In this document: piece by piece, positions 1-6,120 of the stretch | How positions within the stretch are numbered: the first letter of the stretch is position 1 | Layout: each line of letters starts with the position of its first letter | Origin: an uncultured Devosia sp. | GTDB taxonomy: Bacteria > Pseudomonadota > Alphaproteobacteria > Rhizobiales > Devosiaceae | Assembly (NCBI GenBank): GCA_934553185.1 | Contig: CAKTFF010000135.1 | Coordinates: 1 to 6,312 of the forward strand | Length of the DNA: 6,312 nucleotides | Direction of reading: 5' to 3' | Position numbers and translations under genes: made by a program | The notes under the pieces: model-generated | Database searches by the model: none | Seen by the model: only the letters and a program-made list of their open reading frames with translations | Told to the model about the DNA's origin: nothing

Positions 1-857
1 GAGGAGGCGAGCGCCAGTTCATGCTCGAAGGAGTGGTTGGCGAGGAAGGCGTGGCCGACCTCGATGTTGCACTTGACCCGGGTTTCAAGGCCATACTTCT
101 TGAGGAAGCCGTAAACGGTCGCCACGTCGAAGTCATACTGGTGCTTGCTCGGCTCCTGCGGCTTGGGCTCGATCAGGATCTGGCCGGTAAAGCCGATCTT
201 GTCGGCATGCTCGATCACAAGCGAGAGGAAGCGGGCCATCTGGTCCTGCTCCTGGCCGATGCGGGTGTTGAGCAGGGTTTCATAGCCCTCGCGACCGCCC
301 CACAGCACATAATTGGCGCCGCCCAGTTCGTGGGTGAGCTCCAGCACGTTTTTCACCTGCGCAGCGGCATAGGCGAAGATTTCCGGATCCGGATTGGTAG
401 CAGCGCCGGCCATGTAGCGGCGGTTGCTAAACAGGTTCGCCGTGCCCCAGAGAAGCTTGGTGCGGCTCCCTTCCATCTTGCGTGCAAAGATCTCGCCGAT
501 GGCGCGCACATTGCGGTTCGATTCAGCCAGTGTTTCGCCCTCGGGGGCGATATCGGCGTCGTGGAAGCAGAAAAAGGGCGCATCCAGCAGTTCGAACATT
601 TCAAAGGCCACGTCGGCCTTCATCTTGGCGCCGTCCATGCCCTTGTCGAACCAGGGCCGCTCATAGGTACGGCCGCCAAACGGGTCGCCGCCCTCATAAG
701 CAAAGGTATGCCAGTAGGCGATGGCCGGGCGGATATGGTCTTCCATGCTCTTGCCGGCGACCATCTCGTCCTTGTTGTAATGAAGGTAGGCGAGCGGATT
801 GGTGCTGGCCGGGCCTTCAAACTTGACCGGCGAGATGTCTTTGAAAAAATCAGTCAC
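1..857 (-). CDS. xylA: Xylose isomerase, 3'-truncated by the window edge
   Basis: Xylose isomerase (EC 5.3.1.5) converts D-xylose to D-xylulose in the cytoplasm with two divalent metal ions. Only the first 285 codons are visible; the family is about 435-440 residues, so roughly 150 C-terminal residues lie beyond the left edge. The protein aligns with E. coli XylA at a constant offset of about two residues. The catalytic CFHDADI segment gives His99 and Asp102 (E. coli H101/D104). [12 protein letters not shown] is intact near 186-197. Metal ligands are Glu230 in IEPKPQEP (E. coli E232) and Glu266/His269 in NIEVGH (E. coli E268/H271). The remaining metal aspartates are outside the window. The start is GTG at 857-855, preceded by a perfect AGGAGG (870-865) with 7-nt spacing; the protein then reads [10 protein letters not shown]. 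The start overlaps the xylB stop in GTGA, so translation is probably coupled and the two genes cotranscribed. Identity is near certain. Confidence 0.97.
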   Translation of the reverse strand, partial: MTDFFKDISPVKFEGPASTNPLAYLHYNKDEMVAGKSMEDHIRPAIAYWHTFAYEGGDPFGGRTYERPWFDKGMDGAKMKADVAFEMFELLDAPFFCFHDADIAPEGETLAESNRNVRAIGEIFARKMEGSRTKLLWGTANLFSNRRYMAGAATNPDPEIFAYAAAQVKNVLELTHELGGANYVLWGGREGYETLLNTRIGQEQDQMARFLSLVIEHADKIGFTGQILIEPKPQEPSKHQYDFDVATVYGFLKKYGLETRVKCNIEVGHAFLANHSFEHELALAS

Positions 858-2317
858 GAACGTGCCTCCTCGATGGCGGGGTAAAGGGCGCGAAAGCGCG
901 CATATTGGTCCTTGTAGGCGGCGGACAAAGAACGGTCCGGCGCAATGGTGGCCTTGATCGGCGGCATGGTCATCACCGAAGCGGGGTCTGCGCCTTCGGC
1001 AGCGCAGAGACCAAGCCGGGCCGCGCCCAGCGCGCCGCCGAAATCACCGTCCTCGGGCAGGGCGATTTCAGTGTCGAGATTGGTGGCCAGCATGCGCAGC
1101 CAGAGCGCGGATTTCGAGCCACCACCCACCGCCACCAGACGATCGATGCTTGTGCCGGCATCCTGGAGCACGCGCTGGCAATCGCGCATGGCAAAGGCAA
1201 CGCCTTCCATGACGGCCTGGGCCAATTGGCCCACGCCGGTGGATTGCGACAGGCCCACAAAGGAGCCGCGCGCGCCGGCATTGTTGTGCGGCGTCCGCTC
1301 GCCCGACAGATAGGGCAGGAAAATGGTTTCGCCCGGTCCGGAGAACCCCGCCTCGGCTTCGGCCGACAGCTGCGCCTGCTGCTTGCCGGTGATGCGGGAC
1401 AGCCAGTTCAGCGAATCGGTAGCCGACAGGATCACGCCCATCTGGTGCCAGGTGTCGGGAATGGCGTGGCAGAAGGCATGAACGGCGCCTTCCGTATTGG
1501 GGCTGAACCGGTCGTTCGACACAAACAGAACGCCCGACGTGCCCAGCGACACAAAGCCTTCGCCGGGGCGAATGGCGCCGATGCCGCAAGCGGAGGCGGC
1601 ATTGTCGCCGGCGCCACCGGCGACCACGACCTTGCCCGTCATGCCCCAGCGCTGCGCGAGTTCGCTCTTGAGTTCAGCCGACACGGCCGACCCTTCAACA
1701 AGGCGCGGCATGTGCGAGCGATCAAGGCCCGTGACGGCCAGCAGTTCCTCGGACCAGTCGCGCTTTTTAACATCGAGCCAAAGCGTCCCGGCGGCATCGC
1801 TCATGTCTTCAACGTACTCCCCAGTCAGCAGCAACCGCACATAGGCCTTGGGCAGCAGCACCTTTTCGATCTGTTCGAAAATGGCGGGCTCATGCTTGCG
1901 GACCCAGGCGATCTTGGGCGCGGTGAAGCCAGGCATGGCGATGTTGCCCGCAATATCGCGCAAGGTGGGGAGCGCCGCTTCCATCTCACCGCATTCGGCG
2001 GACGAACGGCCATCGTTCCAGAGAATGGCCGGGCGCAAGACCTCGTCACCCTTACCCAGCAAGGTCGCGCCATGCATATGGCCCGACAGGCCAATGCCGC
2101 GCACAGCGGCCAGTTCGGCCGGGTGCGAGGCCTTGAGCTTGTCCACGGCGCCGAGTGTCGCCGTCCACCAGTCGGCGGGGTTCTGTTCGCTCCAGCCGGG
2201 ATGGGGCCGAACCGGCTCCACAGCTGCAGCAGAGGCGTCGCCCAGGGCCTTGCCGTCCCTGTCGATCAGCAGTGCCTTGACGCCAGATGTGCCGATATCA
2301 ATGCCGAGATAGGTCAT
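854..2317 (-). CDS. xylB: Xylulokinase
   Basis: Xylulokinase (EC 2.7.1.17), FGGY carbohydrate kinase family: phosphorylates D-xylulose with ATP to D-xylulose 5-phosphate, feeding the pentose phosphate pathway. The product is 487 aa (E. coli XylB is 484). The N-terminal phosphate-binding motif is [11 protein letters not shown] with Asp7. The sugar-binding region has [10 protein letters not shown] (Met81, His82) and ILWNDGR (Asn101, Asp102). The catalytic base is Asp238 in GGAGDNA (E. coli D233). SLGTSG near 257-262, [13 protein letters not shown] near 334-346 and the glycine-rich adenosine motif VGGGSKS near 397-403 complete the two-domain fold. Many stretches match E. coli XylB directly, including MPGFTAPK and SDAAGT. 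The start is ATG at 2317-2315. Its SD candidate, GAGG at 2331-2328, is spaced 10 nt and lies in a hairpin with the start codon. The stop overlaps the xylA start (GTGA). Function is confident. Confidence 0.97.
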   Translation of the reverse strand: MTYLGIDIGTSGVKALLIDRDGKALGDASAAAVEPVRPHPGWSEQNPADWWTATLGAVDKLKASHPAELAAVRGIGLSGHMHGATLLGKGDEVLRPAILWNDGRSSAECGEMEAALPTLRDIAGNIAMPGFTAPKIAWVRKHEPAIFEQIEKVLLPKAYVRLLLTGEYVEDMSDAAGTLWLDVKKRDWSEELLAVTGLDRSHMPRLVEGSAVSAELKSELAQRWGMTGKVVVAGGAGDNAASACGIGAIRPGEGFVSLGTSGVLFVSNDRFSPNTEGAVHAFCHAIPDTWHQMGVILSATDSLNWLSRITGKQQAQLSAEAEAGFSGPGETIFLPYLSGERTPHNNAGARGSFVGLSQSTGVGQLAQAVMEGVAFAMRDCQRVLQDAGTSIDRLVAVGGGSKSALWLRMLATNLDTEIALPEDGDFGGALGAARLGLCAAEGADPASVMTMPPIKATIAPDRSLSAAYKDQYARFRALYPAIEEARS

Positions 2318-2352
2318 GAGGCACGTACCTCATGGGCGGGAAACAAGGGCAT
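2314..2352 (-). CDS. Possible 12-codon leader ORF coupled to xylB
   Basis: A short [15 protein letters not shown], lies immediately upstream of xylB in another frame. Its ATG (2352-2350) is preceded by a strong SD, GGAGG at 2365-2361, with 8-nt spacing, which is better than the site in front of xylB. Its TGA (2316-2314) overlaps the xylB ATG in ATGA, the usual geometry of translational coupling. Ribosomes reading it would traverse the hairpin that hides the xylB start. The peptide resembles no family I recognise, and no codon run suggests amino-acid attenuation. The same frame stays open further upstream inside the regulator gene, but no SD there was identified. It could be chance, since the frame is short and the region GC-rich; the combination of SD and stop/start overlap is the support. 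No peptide function is claimed. Confidence 0.4.
   Translation of the reverse strand: MPLFPAHEVRAS
2315..2334 (-). promoter_or_regulatory. Hairpin over the xylB ribosome-binding site and start codon
   Basis: In the transcript the 20 nt read CAUGAGGU, loop ACGU, GCCUCAUG. The arms form eight pairs, seven Watson-Crick and one U·G. The 5' arm contains the GAGG that is the only evident SD for xylB, and the 3' arm ends with the xylB AUG itself. If it folds, both initiation elements are occluded unless a ribosome on the leader ORF opens it. The near-palindrome is seen directly; the regulatory role is inferred. In DNA it could also be a protein-binding palindrome. Confidence 0.4.
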
Positions 2353-2367
2353 CTGAACGTCCTCCAA

Positions 2368-2383
2368 GGCCCTGTTGCGGGCC
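2368..2383 (-). other. Small GC hairpin in the xylB leader
   Basis: Arms GGCCC and GGGCC enclose a 6-nt loop, just upstream of the GGAGG that precedes the leader ORF. There is no U-tract after it on the minus strand, so it is not an intrinsic terminator. It could stabilise the 5' end of the xylB-xylA message or be a chance GC inverted repeat. Confidence 0.2.
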
Positions 2384-2388
2384 GCGCC

Positions 2389-2405
2389 GGTTTGATGATT
2401 AAACC
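2389..2405. promoter_or_regulatory. Candidate LacI-type operator upstream of xylB
   Basis: A 17-bp near-palindrome, GGTTTGATGATTAAACC on the plus strand, has 14 of 16 non-central bases matching in symmetry. It lies between the regulator stop and xylB. LacI-family operators are typically 14-20 bp palindromes that overlap or sit next to promoters, and this one covers the possible -10 hexamer of a promoter reading into xylB. No second copy was found in the window. Binding by the adjacent regulator is an inference. Confidence 0.35.
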
Positions 2406-2427
2406 CACTTCTAACGCAGATTGTCGC
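2398..2427 (-). promoter_or_regulatory. Possible internal promoter for xylB-xylA
   Basis: On the minus strand, GCGACA (2427-2422, 4 of 6 against TTGACA) and TTTAAT (2403-2398, 5 of 6 against TATAAT) are separated by 18 bp. The -35 would lie in the last codons of the regulator gene. The -10 falls within the near-palindrome at 2389-2405, so repressor binding there would block it. This would let xylB-xylA be induced separately from the regulator. The -35 match is weak; the alternative is that only the promoter before the regulator is used. Confidence 0.25.
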
Positions 2428-3454
2428 GCAGGAAAATCCCGATTTCGATGGGATCGCCGGTGACAATGCCACTGTTGCCCAAAGCCAAGGTGCGCGCCAC
2501 GGCAATGGCCTCGCGGATTTCGCCATCCGGGTTCTGATCAAGAACGATATCGATGACGCCAGATTGGAGGCCACGCCGTGTCGGCTCGGTCAGTTCGTGG
2601 CAGATCACCCGCAACGCTCCCGGCCTGCTGGCGGCGTCCAGCGCCGTCACCAGACCCCCATTACCGGCACCCAAATTATAAATGCCCTTGAGGTCAGAAT
2701 GGCGCGCCAGCAATTGTTCGACCAGCGCGCCGGTTTCGCTGCGTTCGTCATGCCCTTCCGCCGGGCCGATGATCTTAACGCCGGGGAACTGCCCATCGAG
2801 AACGGCGCGAAAGCCCGCTAGCCGGTCGGAATGATCGCGCAGGTGGAGCGAACCGGCGATCACCGCCACCTTGCCGCCGCCTGGCAGAAAGCGTCCCATC
2901 AGCGACGCAGCGGTGCGGCCGGCGGCGTGATTGTCGATGCCGATGAAGTGCCGGCGCTGCGTGGCGGGCAGGTCCGAGACCAGCGTCATCACCACGATGC
3001 CGCGGCGCACGGCATTGTTGACAGCGGCAGTGACCGACGCCGCCTCGCTCCCCACCACGATGGCGCAGTCGCAGGAGCGGGGATCAAGTGCGTCCAGCGC
3101 CTGCGCCAAAGCCTGGGCATCGAGCGGAGGAACGCGACGCGTCTCGATATGAACGCGATTAAGCAGCGCTCCATCGGCGCGGCGGCTGATCGCGTCGGCG
3201 AGATTGCCCATGAATTCATTGGTGCCGCCAGGCAGCACGAAGGTGAGCTTGAGGTCTCGCGCCCGGGCCAGCAGCGAAGCGCCGAGGTCACGCTGGAAGC
3301 CGATTTCGCGAATAGCGGCATCGACCTTTTCGGCGGTTGCGGGGCGCACGCCCGGGCGCCCGTTGAGCACCCGATCAACCGTCGCCAGCGACACGCCGGC
3401 CTGGCGCGCCACGTCATGCACCGTGGCGCGGCGTCTGGCACCCTCTTCGTTCAC
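2411..3454 (-). CDS. LacI-family transcriptional regulator, probable xylose repressor
   Basis: A 347-aa LacI/GalR-family DNA-binding protein. The N-terminal helix-turn-helix reads TVHDVARQAGVSLATVDRVLNG (about 11-32). It is followed by the hinge region (about 54-66) and a periplasmic-binding-protein-like sensor domain from about 68 to the end, including FIGIDNHAAGRTAA and the segment VAVIAGSLHLRDHSDRLAGF. The usual TVSRVLN of the recognition helix is TVDRVLN here, a variant I also associate with alphaproteobacterial members with ribose-binding-type sensor domains. The start is GTG (3454-3452) with AGGAG five nt upstream; an upstream ATG is out of frame. It lies 93 nt upstream of xylB on the same strand and is divergent from galM, which suggests it senses xylose or a related sugar and represses this cluster and itself. 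The specificity is inferred from neighbours only, so no symbol is given; xylR would be the natural name. Confidence 0.92.
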   Translation of the reverse strand: MNEEGARRRATVHDVARQAGVSLATVDRVLNGRPGVRPATAEKVDAAIREIGFQRDLGASLLARARDLKLTFVLPGGTNEFMGNLADAISRRADGALLNRVHIETRRVPPLDAQALAQALDALDPRSCDCAIVVGSEAASVTAAVNNAVRRGIVVMTLVSDLPATQRRHFIGIDNHAAGRTAASLMGRFLPGGGKVAVIAGSLHLRDHSDRLAGFRAVLDGQFPGVKIIGPAEGHDERSETGALVEQLLARHSDLKGIYNLGAGNGGLVTALDAASRPGALRVICHELTEPTRRGLQSGVIDIVLDQNPDGEIREAIAVARTLALGNSGIVTGDPIEIGIFLRDNLR

Positions 3455-3477
3455 GATGGCTCCTCGCTCATTTCACG

Positions 3478-3498
3478 GCACGACCTTTGGCGTCGTGC
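3478..3498. promoter_or_regulatory. Inverted repeat, candidate autoregulatory operator
   Basis: Perfect 7-bp arms GCACGAC and GTCGTGC are separated by CTTTGGC (7 bp). It lies in the 118-bp gap between the divergent regulator and galM genes, about 24 bp upstream of the regulator start, and overlaps the possible -10 of the regulator promoter. Symmetry and position fit a repressor site for autoregulation. It does not share obvious sequence with the palindrome before xylB, so one of the two may belong to another protein. Confidence 0.35.
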
Positions 3499-3511
3499 TG
3501 CCCGGCGTCAA
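3483..3511 (-). promoter_or_regulatory. Possible promoter of the LacI-family gene
   Basis: On the minus strand, TTGACG (3511-3506, 5 of 6 against the -35 consensus) is followed after 17 bp by AAAGGT (3488-3483), a poor -10. The predicted transcript would begin about 20-25 nt before the GTG start, leaving just enough room for the SD. The inverted repeat at 3478-3498 overlaps its downstream half. The -35 and spacing are the main support. Confidence 0.3.
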
Positions 3512-3519
3512 GTGCATCG

Positions 3520-3549
3520 TTGCCCACCAGCCATCCGGCAGGCTAGAGC
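3520..3549 (+). promoter_or_regulatory. Weak possible promoter of galM
   Basis: TTGCCC (3520-3525) and TAGAGC (3544-3549) are separated by 18 bp. The implied start is near 3557, just ahead of the AGGAGG at 3562-3567 and the GTG at 3573. Both hexamers are imperfect, so this is only the best candidate in the gap. Confidence 0.2.
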
Positions 3550-3572
3550 TTAGGCCCAAACAGGAGGCGTCG

Positions 3573-4598
3573 GTGAGCATAGCAGTTTCCACCTTTGGCG
3601 AGCACGAGGGCAAAAGGGTCGACCAGTTCAGGCTGCGAAGCGACAGCGGCGTATCCGTCGATATCATCGGCTTTGCCGTGGCGGTGCGCGACTGGCGTGT
3701 GCCGGTTAAGGGCGGCGAGCGTTCGGTGGTGCTGGGCTTTGAGGATCTTTCCTCCTATATCCACTACTCGCCCCATTTCGGCGCCATTGCCGGCCGTGTC
3801 GCCAATCGCATCGGCGGCGCCCGCTTCGAACTCGATGGCGTCAGCTATGAATTGCCGCGCAATGAAGGGGACTTGCACCTGCATGGCGGGTTGGAAGGCC
3901 TGGGCCACCAGATTTGGGACGGCGAGGCAGACGAAGCGCGAAATGCCGTGCGCTTCACCCATTTTTCGCCTGATGGCGCCATGGGCTATCCGGGCAATGT
4001 CCAGTTCTCGGCCACCTACACGCTCCAGGGCAATCGCCTGCGGCTCGAGCTTGCGGCCACCACAGACCGCGCGACGCCGATTAGCCTCGTGCAGCACCAG
4101 TATTTCAACCTCGGCACGACTGACACCGTGCTCGATCACACGGTGCAGATCCCATCGAGTGCCTATACCGAACTCGGGCATGACCTGGCGGCGACCGGCG
4201 CCATCCTGCCCTCCCGCGGCACGATCTATGATCTGCGCACCCCGCGCACCATGCGCGATACGGCGGGCATGCCGGTGGACTACGATATTGGTCTCGTGCT
4301 CGATACCGGTCGGGTTCTGGCCGACCCCATCGCCACCGTCTTGTCGCCGGACAAGGACCTTGCGCTCAAGCTTTGGAGCGACCGGCCCGGCCTGCAATTC
4401 TATAACGGGGTGATGACCGACGTTCCGGTGCCGGGGCTCGGCGGCAAGAGCTACCACAAGCATGCCGGCCTCTGCCTCGAAGACCAGAGCTTTGCCAATG
4501 CCGTGCATCACCCCCATTTTCCCAATGTAATCCACACGCCCGAACGGCCCTACAGCCATTGGTGTGAATTCGAGATCAGCCCGTCAGATCCGGTCTGA
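3573..4598 (+). CDS. galM: Aldose 1-epimerase (mutarotase)
   Basis: Aldose 1-epimerase (EC 5.1.3.3) interconverts alpha and beta anomers of free aldoses in the cytoplasm; next to xylose genes it probably speeds supply of the xylose anomer used by XylA. The product is 341 aa, the usual family length. GRVANRIGG (about 74-82) is the family signature. LHLHGG gives His104 and VQHQYFNLG gives His175, the two catalytic histidines. DYDIGLVLD gives Asp238 and LCLEDQ gives Glu303, the catalytic base. The frame is open further upstream, but residues before GTG 3573 read as the antisense of the regulator gene and look unlike GalM. AGGAGG at 3562-3567 with 5-nt spacing and the family-like VSTFGEHEGK start both support GTG 3573. 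It is divergent from the regulator. Substrate specificity cannot be read from sequence; galactose, glucose or arabinose are alternatives. Confidence 0.95.
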   Translation: MSIAVSTFGEHEGKRVDQFRLRSDSGVSVDIIGFAVAVRDWRVPVKGGERSVVLGFEDLSSYIHYSPHFGAIAGRVANRIGGARFELDGVSYELPRNEGDLHLHGGLEGLGHQIWDGEADEARNAVRFTHFSPDGAMGYPGNVQFSATYTLQGNRLRLELAATTDRATPISLVQHQYFNLGTTDTVLDHTVQIPSSAYTELGHDLAATGAILPSRGTIYDLRTPRTMRDTAGMPVDYDIGLVLDTGRVLADPIATVLSPDKDLALKLWSDRPGLQFYNGVMTDVPVPGLGGKSYHKHAGLCLEDQSFANAVHHPHFPNVIHTPERPYSHWCEFEISPSDPV

Positions 4599-4619
4599 AG
4601 CTGGGTGTTGGCCCTAGCT
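4599..4619 (+). other. Imperfect hairpin after galM
   Basis: Directly after the galM stop, AGCTGGG pairs with CCC(T)AGCT around a 6-nt loop, giving seven pairs with one bulged T. There is no T-tract downstream, so it is at best a weak or factor-assisted terminator or an RNA-end stabiliser. The 61-nt gap otherwise holds only the SD of the next gene; no clear promoter was seen. Confidence 0.25.
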
Positions 4620-4659
4620 GCGGAATCTGGCAGGTAAGCTCGGGGAGGGGAGCCGGAGC

Positions 4660-5361
4660 ATGGACAAGACCGAGCGCCTGTTTGCCGTGATGGATGCGCT
4701 GCGCCGCCATCGCCGCCCGGTGACCGCTGCCTCGTTGGCGCAGGAGCAGGGCGTATCGGTGCGCACGCTGTATCGGGATGTGCAGACGCTAATTGGGCTC
4801 GGCGCGCCTATCGATGGGGAGGCAGGCGTTGGCTATATGCTTAAGCCCGGCTTTTTCCTGCCGCCCTTGATGTTCACGCCCGAAGAGCTCGAAGCGCTGG
4901 TGCTGGGCGCGCGCTGGGTCGGGGCTCAGCCCGATGACGGGCTGGGCCATGCGGCCAAGAATGCCCTGGCCAAGATCGCCACCGCCTCGCCCGAGGACCT
5001 GCGCGACCGCATCAACGATACGGGCCTGTGGCCTGTTGCGGTGTGGCGGCAAGACAAGAAGCCGGTGCCCATGCTGGGCGATGTGCGTCTTGCCATGCGA
5101 ACGGAGAAGGCCATCGCCATCTCCTACCAGGACGAGGCAGGCACGCCGTCCGAACGCACGATCTGGCCGGTGCAACTGGCCTATTATGATGGCAAGCAGA
5201 CCATTGCCGCCTGGTGCTGTCTGCGCCGCGCCTTCCGCCATTTTCGCACCGACCGCATCGGCTCGCTGGTGGTGACCACCGAACGCTATGGCAAGCGCCG
5301 CGCCGTGCTGGAAAAAGAATGGCGCGACAGCTGGCACGAGGATCCGCGCTGGCAGCACTAG
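4660..5361 (+). CDS. YafY-type HTH/WYL-domain transcriptional regulator
   Basis: A 233-aa DNA-binding regulator. An N-terminal winged helix-turn-helix (about 3-60) reads TERLFAVMDALRRHRRPVTA, then LAQEQGVSVRTLYRDVQTL and GYMLKPGF, the DeoR/YafY-like HTH_11 pattern. FFLPPLMFTPEELEALVLG (about 65-83) is the family's linker region. The C-terminal WYL-type sensor domain (about 138-210) has IWPVQLAYYDGKQTIAAWC, then LRRAFRHFRTDRIGSL. In the namesake position the triad is TIA rather than W-Y-L, and the frequent AWCELR is AWCCLR; the conserved FR.FR.DRI arginines are kept. The ligand is unknown; some WYL proteins bind nucleotides or nucleic acid. The ATG (4660) has GGAGGGGAG at 4644-4652, spaced 7 nt. 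It follows galM by 61 nt on the same strand, so readthrough is possible, but nothing shows it acts on the xylose genes. Confidence 0.9.
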   Translation: MDKTERLFAVMDALRRHRRPVTAASLAQEQGVSVRTLYRDVQTLIGLGAPIDGEAGVGYMLKPGFFLPPLMFTPEELEALVLGARWVGAQPDDGLGHAAKNALAKIATASPEDLRDRINDTGLWPVAVWRQDKKPVPMLGDVRLAMRTEKAIAISYQDEAGTPSERTIWPVQLAYYDGKQTIAAWCCLRRAFRHFRTDRIGSLVVTTERYGKRRAVLEKEWRDSWHEDPRWQH

Positions 5362-5380
5362 CGGCCGTGTTCCACGTCCA

Positions 5381-6013
5381 TCAGAAGGGCAGCACGCCGT
5401 CGAGCCAGCCGAAGGCCAGCACAGCCAGCCCCAATGTATGCACCAGGGCAATGGACCAGGTGGTGGCGACAAAGCGCGGCTTAACCGTTTTGTGCCGGTA
5501 AAGCTGCTGCGCGGCCAGTCCGCCAATGATGCCGAACGAGAAATCCACCACATGGAGATTGTGTTCGCTCACCCGATAGCTGTTCTGGATGGCATAGAGC
5601 TTGTCGAAGCGGTAGAGCAGCGCCGATGCGGTGCCCATGGCGGCGTAAAGCAGTCCTATCCAGACGGGCGCCCGATCCGTGCCGATGGCCCACAGGATCA
5701 GCAACGCCATCAGCGTCGCCGCCGCCATGCGCAGGCCAAGCTTATAGCGCCCGACATTGCCCTGCGCCTGAGTGATCTGGCGCAACGTTGGCTGCGGGAC
5801 CGGTGCGGGCGGGGTGGTGACCACGACATCCACGGCCGAGAGCCGACCCTTGCGCCCAGCTTCCGTTTCAAAGCTCAGCTGGTCGCCAAGCCGTGGACGC
5901 GCTTCGCCGCGGATCTTGCTGATATGGACAAAGAAGTCACGGCCGGTTTGGTCGCGAACGAAACCATAGCCGCCCTTGTTGTTCCATTGGACGAGTTCGC
6001 CCGATCTGCGCAT
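5381..6013 (-). CDS. Cold-shock domain fused to DUF1294 membrane domain
   Basis: A 210-aa two-domain protein. The N-terminal cold-shock (OB-fold, RNA/ssDNA-binding) domain spans about 4-65, with RNP1 KGGYGFV at 13-19 and RNP2 FFVHI at 27-31. A Pro-rich linker (about 67-76) follows. The C-terminal half is DUF1294: hydrophobic segments at about 93-111, 115-134 and 182-204, a shorter one at about 157-172, and the conserved FDK (136-138), R147/E150 in RVSEHNLH, GG (164-165) and RHKTVKP (173-179). It is probably an inner-membrane protein with a cytoplasmic nucleic-acid-binding domain. This architecture is known across proteobacteria, but its function is not established. The ATG at 6013-6011 leads directly into the domain; the preceding SD is weak (GGGAAC). 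It converges with the WYL gene with 19 nt between stops, and no clear terminator lies there. Confidence 0.9.
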   Translation of the reverse strand: MRRSGELVQWNNKGGYGFVRDQTGRDFFVHISKIRGEARPRLGDQLSFETEAGRKGRLSAVDVVVTTPPAPVPQPTLRQITQAQGNVGRYKLGLRMAAATLMALLILWAIGTDRAPVWIGLLYAAMGTASALLYRFDKLYAIQNSYRVSEHNLHVVDFSFGIIGGLAAQQLYRHKTVKPRFVATTWSIALVHTLGLAVLAFGWLDGVLPF

Positions 6014-6104
6014 GCGCCGTTCCCGTCTGCCTGCCGCGTTTCTAGCCGGGCGAGCGTTAACGGGATGTCAGTAAGGCGCCCCGCTCTGGCTATGCTTTTT
6101 GAAA

Positions 6105-6113
6105 TGTGGATTC
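6105..6113 (-). promoter_or_regulatory. Degenerate DnaA-box-like sequence
   Basis: On the minus strand it reads GAATCCACA, 7 of 9 matches to TTATCCACA. It faces the perfect box at 6125-6133 as an inverted pair 20 bp apart (start to start). It also contains GATTC (6109-6113), a GANTC site of the kind methylated by CcrM in alphaproteobacteria. Functional binding is unproven. Confidence 0.25.
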
Positions 6114-6120
6114 ACGTGAA
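6111..6120. repeat. Perfect 10-bp palindrome TTCACGTGAA
   Basis: A fully self-complementary 10-mer with a CACGTG core, located between the degenerate and perfect DnaA-box sequences upstream of the cold-shock/DUF1294 gene. It may be a dimeric regulator site. No protein can be assigned from sequence. Confidence 0.4.

Noticed and set aside
21..884. A 287-codon open frame on the plus strand opposite xylA
   Set aside because: The minus strand encodes xylose isomerase with all expected motifs; the plus frame has no family resemblance.
905..2356. A 483-codon open frame on the plus strand opposite xylB
   Set aside because: It is an antisense shadow of the clearly recognised xylulokinase gene in GC-rich DNA. 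Its translation is rich in Ala, Gly, Arg and His, with no recognisable domain.
2353..2574. Upstream continuation of the leader frame into a longer 86-codon ORF
   Set aside because: It overlaps the regulator coding region in another frame and has no domain resemblance. Only the last 12 codons have SD and stop/start-overlap support.
3204..3572. An N-terminal extension of galM of 123 codons
   Set aside because: This part is antisense to the regulator gene and does not look like GalM. The GTG at 3573 has a strong SD and gives the family's usual length.
3543..4559. A 338-codon open frame on the minus strand opposite galM
   Set aside because: Antisense shadow of galM, whose catalytic residues are all present on the plus strand. 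The composition is typical of GC-rich antisense frames.
5362..5380. A shared bidirectional terminator between the convergent WYL and cold-shock/DUF1294 genes
   Set aside because: The 19-nt gap shows no stem-loop with T-tract on either strand; any terminator would have to lie inside the coding ends and was not evident.
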